A DNA stretch of 64,000 bases, from positions 71,094 to 135,093 of the forward strand of contig SVGD01000001.1 in NCBI GenBank assembly GCA_015056485.1. Direction: 5' to 3'. The notes under the pieces were generated by a model. The model ran no database searches. It had not been told where the DNA came from and was given only the letters and a program-made list of their open reading frames with translations. How positions within the stretch are numbered: the first letter of the stretch is position 1; every line of letters begins with the position of its first letter. Of the stretch, positions 46,501 to 56,202 are shown piece after piece. This DNA comes from Clostridiales bacterium. Its GTDB lineage: Bacteria > Bacillota > Clostridia > TANB77 > CAG-508. The translations under genes and the position numbers were made by a program.

Positions 46501-46594
46501 GATGTGAGATGTGTGAAGTGTGAGGTGTGCTTTTATAAATAAAATTCTTGCTATGTATTTAAATTCACACTTCCCACTTCCCACTTCGCACATC
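46501..46594. repeat. Heptad repeat hairpin (GAAGTGN family) between feoA and feoB
   Basis: The left arm (46501-46530) is GATGTGA, GATGTGT, GAAGTGT, GAGGTGT. The right arm (46565-46594) is TTCACAC, TTCCCAC, TTCCCAC, TTCGCAC. The left-arm end GTGAGGTGTGCTTTTA is shared with the copy at 29221. Confidence 0.85.
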
Positions 46595-46680
46595 AATTAA
46601 CATATTTCTTATTTATATCATATATTAATTATATATTAAGGTGAGCGCAATTCTCCCATTCAAATCATGGAGGTTCTTTT

Positions 46681-48809
46681 ATGGGATTTACTAATTCAAC
46701 TACAGATTTCATTGAATATAAAAATTCATTTGTCAAAAAAAATGAATATGATTTTACTATTGCATTAGCCGGAAATCCTAATGTCGGCAAAAGCACTGTT
46801 TTCAATACTCTTACAGGCATGCATCAACACACTGGCAACTGGCCTGGCAAAACTGTTAGTACTGCTAGTGGTTTTTGTAAATATAAAGATAAAAACTTTT
46901 TACTTGTAGATATTCCTGGAACTTACTCTTTAATGTCAAATTCTGAGGAGGAAGAAATCGCAAGAGATTACATATGTTTTGGCAATCCTACTCTTACTGT
47001 AGTTGTAGTTGATGCTACTTGTTTAGAAAGAAATTTAAATTTAGTATATCAAATTTTTGAAATTACAAAAAATGTTATTGTTTGCGTTAATTTACTGGAC
47101 GAAGCTGAAAAAAAAGGAATTAAAATTAATTTCAAACAATTATCAGAAGAACTTGGAGTACCTGTTGTAGGAACTACTGCAAGTAAGCCTAAAACACTAA
47201 AAAAATTACTAGATACTATTTATAATGTTTGTACTGGTTCTATAACTTCTAACCCAAAAAAAGTAATATATTCATCTGTTATTGAAAACTGCTTAGATAG
47301 TTTAGAAGAAAAATTAAACTACTCTCGGTTATTTATCAAAATGGATTTGTTTAAAATTAATAGATGATAATACTCAAATTATAGATTCTATAAAAAGCTC
47401 ATTAAATTTAAATATTAATGAATTTTATTTAAGTAATAAAATTCAAGAAGTTAAAGCTATACTTATTGAAAATAGTATTAATGAATCAAATTTAAAAGAT
47501 AATATAATATCTTCTATTATTGTACGTTCAGAAACAGTTTGCAACTCAGTATGTAATGTATCTGACAATAAAATTTTTTTCAAAGATTCAAAAATTGACA
47601 AAATATTAACTTCGAAAAAATTCGGAATACCTATCATGTTCTGCTTTTTAGGTTTAATTTTTTGGCTTACAATTACAGGTGCTAATTACCCTTCAAAAAT
47701 GCTTTCTAATTTATTTTCATGCATCGAAATAGAATTATTAAAATTATTTAACTTTTTAAATAGTCCTGAATGGTTAACTGGTCTATTTATTGATGGAGCC
47801 TTTAAAACTTTAGCCTGGATTGTTGCTGTAATGCTTCCACCTATGGCAATATTTTTTCCTCTTTTTACTATATTAGAAGATTTAGGGTATTTACCAAGAA
47901 TCGCCTTTAATTTAGATAAATATTTCAAAAAAGCTGGTTGTTCTGGAAAGCAATCTCTAACTATGTGCATGGGATTTGGTTGTAATGCAGCAGGTGTTAC
48001 TGGCGCAAGAATTATTGATTCACCAAGAGAAAAATTATTATCAATTTTAACAAATACATTTGTTCCGTGTAATGGTAAATTTCCTTTTTTAATTTGTATA
48101 GCTTCAATACTTATTAGTAGTTTTTTTACAAATAGTTTTACTTCAGTTTTATCAGCTCTTATTGTTCTTTGTCTAATAATTTTTGGAATTTTTATGACTT
48201 TAATAATATCAAGAATTCTTTCTAAAACTATACTAAAAGGAGCACCTTCTTCTTTTATTCTAGAATTACCTCCTTATAGAAAACCTCAAATAAGTAAAAT
48301 TATAGTAAGGTCAATTTTTGATAGAACTTTATTTGTTTTAGGAAGAGCAATACTTGTAGCTGTTCCTGCAGGTATTGTAATATGGCTTTTTTCAAACATA
48401 TCTATAAACGGTCTTTCTATATTAAGTTATATAGCTAATTTCTTAAATCCTTTTGCCAAATTAATAGGACTAGATGGTTATATATTAACAGCCTTTATTT
48501 TAGGAATTCCTGCTAACGAAATTGTTTTACCTATTCTTTTAATGGGCTATATGAACGCTGGTACATTAGTTGGATTGGAAGATTATTCTACTATTGGAAC
48601 TATTTTATTTCAAAATGGTTGGACTGTAATCACTTTTATAAATGTTATGATTTTTAGTTTATTGCATTTTCCATGTGCTACAACAATACTTACAATAAAA
48701 AAAGAAACAAATAGCTGGAAGTGGGCATTACTTTCTTTTACCCTTCCAACTATTTGTCGGTATTTTAATTTGCTTAGTTACAAATTTTTGTTATAACATT
48801 TTTATGTAG
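46681..48809 (+). CDS. feoB: Ferrous iron transporter B, two CGG +1 sites
   Basis: GTP-driven Fe(II) uptake permease. N-terminal G domain (GNPNVGKSTVFNTLTG, DIPGTYSL), a helical spacer, then membrane region with GFGCNAAGV and GIPANEIVLPI. An in-frame CGG at 47326 breaks the spacer; skipping its C gives NYS-GYLSKWICLKLI. A second CGG at 48758 is not obvious because frame 0 stays open 12 codons. Skipping its C instead gives LPTIC-GILICLVTNF, the last membrane helix expected of FeoB, and a stop at 48807-48809. Corrected length 708 aa. Confidence 0.92.
47326..47329 (+). other. CGG +1 frame site (feoB site 1), TCT-CGG-T
   Basis: After 215 codons. Reading C then GGT joins the G domain and the permease domain. 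Confidence 0.88.
48758..48761 (+). other. CGG +1 frame site (feoB site 2), TGT-CGG-T
   Basis: Frame 0 gives a polar RYFNLLSYKFLL end. Reading C then GGT gives a hydrophobic G-I-L-I-C-L-V helix as in other FeoB proteins. Confidence 0.75.
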
Positions 48810-48815
48810 TTTGCA

Positions 48816-49991
48816 TTAATATTTTACTTTAAATAAATCTTTAATTTTTTCAAAAATTGAATTTATTAAATTTTTTATAGTGTCTATAATTTTGCTTAGA
48901 AATCCACCAGATATTTCCTCCTCACCAGTACCTGTTATTGGTTTTTCCTCCGGAGTTGATGGTTTGACCTCTTCTATATCTGGTGTTTGTTCTTCTTGTT
49001 TAGACTCTTCAACCTCAGCTTCTTCTACTTCATATTTAATATGAAGTACAAATTCTTCATATTTACCAATCTTTATGATAGCCTCTTTTTCTCCTGCTCT
49101 ACTAGTATCCAATTTTATCTCTCCGCCTTTATATGAGCAATTACTTACTTCAGTAATACTTAACCTACTTCCTTCTTCTCCATCCGCAGTAATTGAAGTA
49201 TTCCAAAATTTTTCTATCGGAATGTTAACTAAAACTTCTTTCCCTTGGCTAACCTTTTCATGATTTTTTATAATTGTTATTTTATTCCCCATTATTTTTT
49301 CATACGCATTTGCAAGAACCATAAAATCTTCATAAGAAATTCTCAAATTATCAATTCCTAATTCTTTCAAATTACTAAATTTTGAAGAAATATTTCTAAC
49401 ACTTTTCAAATTAACTTGTTCTGGTATATCACTAAATAACAGTTTTAGCTTTTCCACGTTATGTAATTCTGGTAATTCCTCTACATCATCTAAATCATTT
49501 ATTTCCTGAACCCATAAAGTTAAGCTTTTTACTTTTTCTAAATTATTTATTTTTTCACAATCAGTTTTAAATGATTTTGAGTCTGAATCCATCTCTATAT
49601 CAAGTTCTTCAAGGTTAGTCCATTTTTCTTTTTCAAATAAATCAGCAATATTTGTACAATTATATATATGTAAACTTTTCACATTAGGTATAGGCTCAAA
49701 ACCCTCTTCTGTAGATATTTTAATAAAATTTAACTGTAATTCTTCTAAAACTTTCATATTTTCCAAGTGTAACTCTTTAAAATTCACCTCTTCTGCCTCA
49801 GATCCTGCTATAATAAGATAATTTATACTATTTTTCTCTTCTTCTGATAATGCTAGGAATTCTTCTGCACTTCCATTATAATAAACCTCTCCATTATCAT
49901 ATTCTTTAAAACTACCTGCCTTAACTTGTGTACTAGCCCCTATAACTAATACAAATAATAAAATCAGTAAAATAACTTTTGTTTTTTTCAT
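48816..49991 (-). CDS. Secreted leucine-rich-repeat-like protein
   Basis: 391 aa from ATG 49991 (AAAGGAG). Signal peptide (KKTKVILLILLFVLVIGASTQ, cleavage near QVKA-GS), an LRR-like region of about 200 residues (LEELDIEMDS, VEKLKLLFSDIPEQ, LKELGIDNLRIS), a beta domain, an acidic Pro/Glu linker (EEQTPDIEEVKPSTPEEKP), and an amphipathic C-terminal helix (IDTIKNLINSIFEKIKDLF). Such C-terminal helices are common on secreted clostridial proteins and may mediate surface retention. Function unknown. Confidence 0.65.
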   Translation of the reverse strand: MKKTKVILLILLFVLVIGASTQVKAGSFKEYDNGEVYYNGSAEEFLALSEEEKNSINYLIIAGSEAEEVNFKELHLENMKVLEELQLNFIKISTEEGFEPIPNVKSLHIYNCTNIADLFEKEKWTNLEELDIEMDSDSKSFKTDCEKINNLEKVKSLTLWVQEINDLDDVEELPELHNVEKLKLLFSDIPEQVNLKSVRNISSKFSNLKELGIDNLRISYEDFMVLANAYEKIMGNKITIIKNHEKVSQGKEVLVNIPIEKFWNTSITADGEEGSRLSITEVSNCSYKGGEIKLDTSRAGEKEAIIKIGKYEEFVLHIKYEVEEAEVEESKQEEQTPDIEEVKPSTPEEKPITGTGEEEISGGFLSKIIDTIKNLINSIFEKIKDLFKVKY

Positions 49992-50216
49992 AATAATCAC
50001 TCCTTTGTTAAAATAGTAAAATAAAAGACGTTGTGATGAAAGCTTAAAAGGTTTTACCTTCACACAACGCCCTAGTTTATTTTTATAAATTTTATTTTTC
50101 TCCTTATGTTACAATATCGAAGCATATTTATCACCTCTTTTAAATGAGATATTTTAATTTTAACATATTATGTAAATATTGTCAAGATTTGACAATATTT
50201 ACTTTGTATAAACAAT

Positions 50217-50243
50217 TTGGAGCAAACTAACACAGTTTGCTCC
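50217..50243 (-). terminator. Hairpin after the ABC permease gene
   Basis: GGAGCAAACT / AGTTTGCTCC with a GTGTT loop, 7 bp past the stop. No long T-run, so weak as a terminator. Confidence 0.5.
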
Positions 50244-50249
50244 ATAATA

Positions 50250-51230
50250 TTATATATTCTTTATATCTCTTCTTCTAAAATTATAATATGCTGCTCCAAT
50301 TATAATAACAAAATATAGTATACAAATGAATACTGAAAATCCTAAACTAAATGCTGATATTTCAGGTTTTCTTCCAAATAAATATGTTTCAAAATTCCAA
50401 TTAAGTGTTATTATAAATCTCATCCATTTTGCATTGATACCATTTAAAAATCCTTCTATTGTGCCTGAGAAAAGATATACTAGTATCGGTATAACTATTG
50501 AAGTAGCAGTATTCAATAAAATTGTACTACATGCAAATGATAGTGCTAAAAGTATTAAATATATAGGAAGTCTAGCTAAAAAGTCTAATCCAATATATGC
50601 AAATAAATTAATAAATTGTAAATCCTGAGTTGCACTATTATACTCTACTATTGGTACTGTTAAAGAATTAAAATCTAATATCAATCCTCCTATTATTACT
50701 TGTAATAAAACCATAATAAGTGCTGAACATAATAATACAATTATACATGCTATGAATTTAGCCAAAAATATTTGAGTTCTACTATATGGTTTTATTAGTA
50801 GTAATTTTATAGTACCTTTATTAAATTCTTCACTCATAATTGTTCCGGCAATCATTATAATATATATTATAATGAAAATGTCATATTGAGCAAAAATAGT
50901 TCTTAATATAAATCTATTATCTCCAACAGCATCTACATTTTGTTTATTATCAATTATATATTGATTTTTTTCCATCTGCTTTATTATTATGTTATATGAC
51001 TCTTCTTCTTCTTTACTCATTTTTTCTAAAGATTCTAAAGATTCTTTATACTCTAAAAGTTGTTCATATTGAGTTTCAGCATCTTCTATATATTTATCTC
51101 CTTTATTGCTATAAGCCCTTGAATATAATATATTATTAATTATCATAAATATAATCAATATTATAAGCATAATGTAAAGACTTTTCTTTTTTATAAGTTT
51201 TGTTAATTCATTTTTTATTAATTTATTCAA
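50250..51230 (-). CDS. ABC-2 type exporter permease
   Basis: 326 aa, six predicted helices. The first is followed by a long extracellular coiled region (about 45-105, ETQYEQLLEYKESLESLEKM). The cytoplasmic loop FNKGTIKLLLIKPYSRTQIFLAKF is typical of BcrB/NatB-type permeases. Start overlaps the ATPase stop by 8 bp, so coupled. Substrate unknown; peptide antibiotic resistance or lipid export are usual for this class. Confidence 0.85.
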   Translation of the reverse strand: MNKLIKNELTKLIKKKSLYIMLIILIIFMIINNILYSRAYSNKGDKYIEDAETQYEQLLEYKESLESLEKMSKEEEESYNIIIKQMEKNQYIIDNKQNVDAVGDNRFILRTIFAQYDIFIIIYIIMIAGTIMSEEFNKGTIKLLLIKPYSRTQIFLAKFIACIIVLLCSALIMVLLQVIIGGLILDFNSLTVPIVEYNSATQDLQFINLFAYIGLDFLARLPIYLILLALSFACSTILLNTATSIVIPILVYLFSGTIEGFLNGINAKWMRFIITLNWNFETYLFGRKPEISAFSLGFSVFICILYFVIIIGAAYYNFRRRDIKNI

Positions 51231-52131
51231 TTACATTACCTCCTGTCTTTCTAAGGAATGCATCTTCTAATGTTCTAGCATCTTTCTTTATAAAATATAT
51301 TAATACATTTTCATTAACTAAATCTTTTATCAATTCCGGTACCTGTTCTTTTTCTAATACTATACTGCATATAGTTTCATTTTTAATATCGAATTCATAT
51401 TTTTTCATCTTCTTTAATGGTTTTGTATCTTTAACTTCTAAAATATAATTACTTATTGTTTCTTCTTTTAAATTTTTTAACGATGTTTCTTCTATTAATT
51501 TTCCATTTTGAATAATACATGCTTTATTACAAAAAGTTTCTAATTCTGCTAAATTATGACTAGATATTAATATTCCCATTCCTTCTTCTTTTGCTAGCTT
51601 TTCTAAAAGTTCCCTCATTTCTTTTATACCTTCTGGGTCTAAACCATTAGTAGGCTCATCTAATATTAATACATTAGGTCTATGAAGTATTGCTTGAGCT
51701 ATACCCAATCTTTGTCTCATTCCAAGTGAATATCTAGACACCTTATCTTTAATTCTATTAGTTAATCCAACTAATTCTACTACCTCTTCAATTCTCTTTT
51801 CATCTACATCTTCATATAAATTAGCTATCAATTTTAAATTTTCGTATCCACTTAAATACATATATAAATCTGGGCTTTCAACTATCGCCCCTACATTTTT
51901 TATTGCTTTTTTAAAGTCTTCCTTTAAATTATATCCATTTATTATTACTTCTCCTGAAGTAATTTTTTGTAATCCAAGAACAAGTTTTATTGTAGTTGTT
52001 TTTCCTGCTCCATTGGGTCCTATAAATCCTACAATATCACCCTCATGGACATATAATGAAACATCCTCTAATACTTGTTTCTTTCCTATTTTTTTACTTA
52101 AATTTGTACATTTTAATATAAGTTTTCCCAT
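51223..52131 (-). CDS. ABC exporter ATPase (BcrA-like)
   Basis: 302 aa from ATG 52131 behind GGAGG. Walker A GPNGAGKTTTIK, signature YSLGMRQRLGIAQAIL, Walker B LILDEPTNGLDPEG, switch SSHNLAELE, and a C-terminal 90-residue regulatory part, as in bacitracin/lantibiotic-type exporters. Operon with the permease. Confidence 0.95.
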   Translation of the reverse strand: MGKLILKCTNLSKKIGKKQVLEDVSLYVHEGDIVGFIGPNGAGKTTTIKLVLGLQKITSGEVIINGYNLKEDFKKAIKNVGAIVESPDLYMYLSGYENLKLIANLYEDVDEKRIEEVVELVGLTNRIKDKVSRYSLGMRQRLGIAQAILHRPNVLILDEPTNGLDPEGIKEMRELLEKLAKEEGMGILISSHNLAELETFCNKACIIQNGKLIEETSLKNLKEETISNYILEVKDTKPLKKMKKYEFDIKNETICSIVLEKEQVPELIKDLVNENVLIYFIKKDARTLEDAFLRKTGGNVIE

Positions 52132-52165
52132 AAAAAAAACCTCCAATTAAAATTATAAGGGATTA

Positions 52166-52204
52166 AATAAAAAAAATAAATACCTTTTTGGTATTTATTT
52201 TTTA
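52166..52204 (-). terminator. Terminator between fbp and the ABC operon
   Basis: AAAAATAAATACC / GGTATTTATTTTT hairpin, T-run on the minus strand. Confidence 0.8.
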
Positions 52205-52231
52205 TGATGATAAAATTTATTTTTAACGTTT

Positions 52232-52296
52232 TAGGGGCGACCATCGGTCGTCCGTATTAAAATCACATTTTACGGACGTGCAATGCACGCCCCTAC
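52232..52296. repeat. Family A palindromic repeats, inverted pair
   Basis: AGGGGCGACCATCGGTCGTC (52232-52254) and CGGACGTGCAATGCACGC.. (52273-52296), 18 bp apart, just after fbp. Confidence 0.8.
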
Positions 52297-52301
52297 ATTA
52301 T

Positions 52302-54269
52302 TTAAAACCTCTCTTTGATTAAACCTTCTTTATAAGCTTTTAATAATTCTTTTAAATTGTCTATTTCATTCTGTATTTCTTTTCCTATATCTGTGTCTGC
52401 AACACTTTTTCTTTCTGTTTCTTGTGCATTTATCATTACATCATATTTTATATCTAACTCTTCTCTAATTGCTTTAGCCTTTGAATCAAATGGTTCATTT
52501 GCAGCTAATATTAATCCGTATGAATTATATGTCAAAGTATATCCTGACCTTCCTGTTTGTTCTCTGTAGCTTTTAGCAAATCCTCCATCTATTACTAGTA
52601 ATTTCCCATTTGCCTTTATAGGTTTTTCTCCATCTTTTTCTTTTACAGGAATATGTCCATTTATAATATGAGATTTATCCTTGTTTAAATTAAATTCTTC
52701 AAAAATTTTATTACACACTTCTTCATTTTCAGATAATATAAAATATGGATTTTTAGTTTCCTTGTGTAGTTCTTTATCTTCTATAAAATATCTTTCAAAT
52801 GTAGCAGCTTTTTCCTTACCAAATAATGGTGATTTAGGTCCACACCAACAATACCAAAGAAAGTCTATTTCATTTCTATTTCCTAATATATTATCTCTTT
52901 CAATATACGCCTTATTAATAACTTTTTCTATATGGTCTAAATATCTTTTTCCAGCTAATTCTTCTTCAAAAATATTTACTTTTAAAAATTCTCCTTCTTC
53001 ATCCATAGGAATACATCCATGAAATAGTAAATTAGAGTTAAAACATTTGTAAACACTTCCCTTTGAGCATAAAAAGCTTATATGTTTTTGTAAGGTTTCA
53101 CTATGTTTAAAAGAATCATATAGTCTTTCCATAATTTCTTTTTCTTCTCTTGTTAATTTATATGGTTCTTCTGGATTTATTGTTGGAAAATTTTTATCTA
53201 TTAAATCATACCATTGGTTATTAATTTTTACTTTTCCTTTTTTATAATCAATTTTATCTAATAACAATCTATCATCCATTTGATATTCTGGATGTTTTTT
53301 TATTAATTGTCCTTCCAATTTAAATTGAATTATAGAAATTGCTTTATGTACTTTTGCTATGGTTTTCTCATCTGTATGTATATATTTATGATAATCATAA
53401 TTTTTAGGATAAAAGTTATGGCAATCATCATCTTTATATGTTTCAATTGCAAATGTTGCAAGAGGTCTTATATTTATTCCATATCCATCTTCCAATGTAT
53501 CTATATTATCATATCTACTACAAATTCTAACTACATTTGCTATACATGCTTTATTACCACTTGCAGCCCCAATCCATAATGCATCATGATTTCCCCACTG
53601 TATATCTAAACTATGGAAATCAACTAAAGTATCCATTACTTTTTTTGCATCTGGTCCACGATCAAATATATCTCCAATTACATGTAAATGGTCTATTGCC
53701 ATTCTTTTAATTAAATTAGAAATTGCTACTATAAATTCATCAGCTCTATCTAATTCAATAATTGATTTTATAATCTGTTTATAATATCTTTCTTTATCTG
53801 GTCCGCATCCTTGTAAATGTAATAATTCATCTATAATATAGTCAAATCCTTTTGGCATTGCTTTTCTTACTTTTGAACGAGTATATTTTGAGCTTACCTC
53901 TATTGCAACCTCTATTAGTCTATATAATGTTATGCTATACCATTCTGATAAATTATGTTCTTTTCGTTTAATCAGTGCTAATTTTTCTTCTGGATAATAA
54001 ATAAGTGTTGCTAAAGCTCTTCTTTCTTGTTCTATTATTTGATTATTAAAAATATCTTCTATCTTATTTTTTATAATTCCAGAACCATTATTTAATATAT
54101 GAGAAAATGAACCATATTCTCCATGTATATCACTTAAAAATAATTCAGTTCCTTTTGGTAAATTTAAAATAGCTTGAAGATTGATAATTTCCTCTGAAAC
54201 TTGTTCTATATTTTTATATTGTCTGCTAAGTACTTTTAAATATGTATCATTCCCATTAAGTTCACTCAT
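52302..54269 (-). CDS. fbp: Fructose-1,6-bisphosphatase class III
   Basis: Gluconeogenic phosphatase of the large Firmicutes type, 655 aa. Metallophosphoesterase motifs: FLSDIHGEYGSF, HVIGDIFDRGPDA, QWGNHDALWIGA, and later NGHIPVKEKDGEKP and LLVIDGGFA. AGGAGG before ATG. Own promoter. No CGG codon in frame. Confidence 0.97.
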   Translation of the reverse strand: MSELNGNDTYLKVLSRQYKNIEQVSEEIINLQAILNLPKGTELFLSDIHGEYGSFSHILNNGSGIIKNKIEDIFNNQIIEQERRALATLIYYPEEKLALIKRKEHNLSEWYSITLYRLIEVAIEVSSKYTRSKVRKAMPKGFDYIIDELLHLQGCGPDKERYYKQIIKSIIELDRADEFIVAISNLIKRMAIDHLHVIGDIFDRGPDAKKVMDTLVDFHSLDIQWGNHDALWIGAASGNKACIANVVRICSRYDNIDTLEDGYGINIRPLATFAIETYKDDDCHNFYPKNYDYHKYIHTDEKTIAKVHKAISIIQFKLEGQLIKKHPEYQMDDRLLLDKIDYKKGKVKINNQWYDLIDKNFPTINPEEPYKLTREEKEIMERLYDSFKHSETLQKHISFLCSKGSVYKCFNSNLLFHGCIPMDEEGEFLKVNIFEEELAGKRYLDHIEKVINKAYIERDNILGNRNEIDFLWYCWCGPKSPLFGKEKAATFERYFIEDKELHKETKNPYFILSENEEVCNKIFEEFNLNKDKSHIINGHIPVKEKDGEKPIKANGKLLVIDGGFAKSYREQTGRSGYTLTYNSYGLILAANEPFDSKAKAIREELDIKYDVMINAQETERKSVADTDIGKEIQNEIDNLKELLKAYKEGLIKERF

Positions 54270-54301
54270 CTTAGTTCCTCCTTATATAAATTAACAGTAT
54301 A

Positions 54302-54330
54302 ATTTTACCATATTTTTCTTGAATTTTCAA
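54302..54330 (-). promoter_or_regulatory. Predicted promoter of fbp
   Basis: Minus-strand TTGAAA, 17 bp, TAAAAT. Confidence 0.65.
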
Positions 54331-54395
54331 TACATTTATTATTAGCAATTTCTTCGGCAACCCGCGTCAAATCTTCAAAAAAGCTTTTTCTTATA

Positions 54396-54434
54396 TAAAA
54401 AAAGAATGTTTAAAAATTTTAAACATTCCCTTTT
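54396..54434 (-). terminator. Terminator after the lipoprotein gene
   Basis: AAGAATGTTTAAAA / TTTTAAACATTC hairpin with T-run on the minus strand, ending the rng-rimO-lipoprotein transcript. Confidence 0.8.
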
Positions 54435-54438
54435 ATTT

Positions 54439-54834
54439 TTATTCCTCTGTTACTGTAAATCCTTCATCTTTAAGTTGTTGTATAATTTCATCTTTACTCA
54501 TTGTTGAAAAATCTGAACCATATGCTTCTTTATATTCTTCTGCTGTCATTTCTATATAAACACTATTATCCTCTTTTTCTATTTCAACACCAGTTTGATT
54601 TTCTCCTGAAAGTATAAGATTTGCTACTTTTTCATTTTTAAATTCCATATTTACTTTTATTGCAGAAATAACATCTCCTTCAAAATTTATTGTTAATTTT
54701 AATTCATATTCACCAACTATATCTGCAGTAGTAGTCTTTGTTGCAATGATTGTTTTATTTCCACATCCTACTAAAACTACTAACATAACTATTGCTAACA
54801 CTATTAAACTTGTATATTTTAAAAGATTTTTCAT
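54439..54834 (-). CDS. Small lipoprotein of unknown function
   Basis: 131 aa. Signal peptide with lipobox LVGC at residues 22-25, then a beta-rich domain (EYELKLTINFEGDVISAIKV, VEIEKEDNSVYIEMTAEEY) and a helical end with TMSKDEIIQQLKDEGFTV. Its ATG follows the rimO stop directly (TAA-ATG), and its ribosome site lies inside rimO. No family named with confidence. Confidence 0.75.
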   Translation of the reverse strand: MKNLLKYTSLIVLAIVMLVVLVGCGNKTIIATKTTTADIVGEYELKLTINFEGDVISAIKVNMEFKNEKVANLILSGENQTGVEIEKEDNSVYIEMTAEEYKEAYGSDFSTMSKDEIIQQLKDEGFTVTEE

Positions 54835-56142
54835 TTATTTCACCTCCCCTACTAAATCGTAATTTTCTATATCTATTACTTTGATATTTATAAATTTATC
54901 TAGTAGTTCTTCTTTAGTTTCATTTTTTATAAAAACAACCCCATCTGTCTCAGGAATATCCATATAACTTCTTCCCACATAGTATTTATTATCAAAAGTC
55001 TTTGACTCTATAAGAACTTCAAATTCTTTACCAAGTTTTGTTTCTAAATTTTCTCTTGAAATCTCGCTTGATAATTTCATTATTTCATTATATCTTTTTT
55101 TCTTTGTTTGATAATGAATTTGATTATCTAGTTTTTCTGCCGGAGTTCCATCCTCTTTAGAATACATGAATGTTCCTAATTTGTCAAATTTAATTTCTTT
55201 AACAAAATCATATAACTTTCTATAGTCATCCTCTGTTTCTCCTGGGAATCCTACTATTAGAGATGTTCTTAGTATTGCATCGGGAATTTCTTTTCTTATT
55301 TTTTTTATTAAATTTTTTATATCTTCTTCTTTAGTTTTTCTATTCATTCTTTTTAAAACAGTATTCGAAATATGTTGAATTGGAATATCAAAATAATTAC
55401 AAATTTGTTTATTTTCTTTGACAACCTTTATCAACTCATCTGTTATACTTTCTGGATATGCATATAAAAATCTTATCCATTTAAATTTGTTTAAATAACA
55501 TAGTCTTCTTAATAGTTCCGCCAACATTGGTTTTCCATACAAATCAGTACCATATTTTGTAGTATCTTGTGCTATAACAATTATTTCTTCTATACCTTTT
55601 TTAGCAAGTTCTTCTGCTTCTTCTATTATATCTTCCATTTTCCTACTAATAAAAGGACCTCTTATATATGGTATTGCACAATAAGTACACTTATTGCTAC
55701 AACCTTCTGCAATCTTCAAATATGCAAATTTATTTCCAGTTGTAATTACCCTATCAAGATAATTCAATTCTCTATAATCTTGCTTTGAGTTTAATAGATT
55801 TTCAATTTTCTCTGAAAATTTATTGTATTCATCGATTGAAATAAATAAATCTACTTCTGGCAATGCATTTTCTAAATCTTTTTTATATCTTTGCACTAAA
55901 CATCCCATAACAATTAAATATTTACAAATACCATTCTCTTTGTATTCTGCCATTTCTAGAATAGTATCTATTGCTTCTTGTTTCGCACTTTCTATAAAAC
56001 CACAAGTGTTTACAACTATAATATTAGCTTTTTCCACATCATTAACTACTGAAAAATTTTGTTTTTTAAATAATCCTATAGCCATTTCTGTATCTATTAA
56101 ATTTTTAGAACATCCCAAGGAAATAAATCCTACATTCAACAT
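54835..56142 (-). CDS. rimO: Ribosomal protein S12 methylthiotransferase RimO
   Basis: Radical-SAM enzyme adding a methylthio group to an aspartate of S12. 435 aa. N-terminal UPF0004 domain with SLGCSKNLIDTE and VNTCGFIESAKQE, the three-cysteine CSNKCTYC cluster, and a C-terminal TRAM domain. SLGCSKNxxD separates RimO from MiaB. It acts on rpsL, also in this window. GGGG before ATG. Confidence 0.95.
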   Translation of the reverse strand: MLNVGFISLGCSKNLIDTEMAIGLFKKQNFSVVNDVEKANIIVVNTCGFIESAKQEAIDTILEMAEYKENGICKYLIVMGCLVQRYKKDLENALPEVDLFISIDEYNKFSEKIENLLNSKQDYRELNYLDRVITTGNKFAYLKIAEGCSNKCTYCAIPYIRGPFISRKMEDIIEEAEELAKKGIEEIIVIAQDTTKYGTDLYGKPMLAELLRRLCYLNKFKWIRFLYAYPESITDELIKVVKENKQICNYFDIPIQHISNTVLKRMNRKTKEEDIKNLIKKIRKEIPDAILRTSLIVGFPGETEDDYRKLYDFVKEIKFDKLGTFMYSKEDGTPAEKLDNQIHYQTKKKRYNEIMKLSSEISRENLETKLGKEFEVLIESKTFDNKYYVGRSYMDIPETDGVVFIKNETKEELLDKFINIKVIDIENYDLVGEVK

Positions 56143-56202
56143 ATTATTACCCCTTATTTTTAGTGTATTGGTTAAATTCTATTTTTTCACTATTTATTAT
56201 TA

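Noticed and set aside
46595..46680. A small feoC-like gene between feoA and feoB
   Set aside because: The gap holds a heptad hairpin and AT-rich sequence without an open frame.
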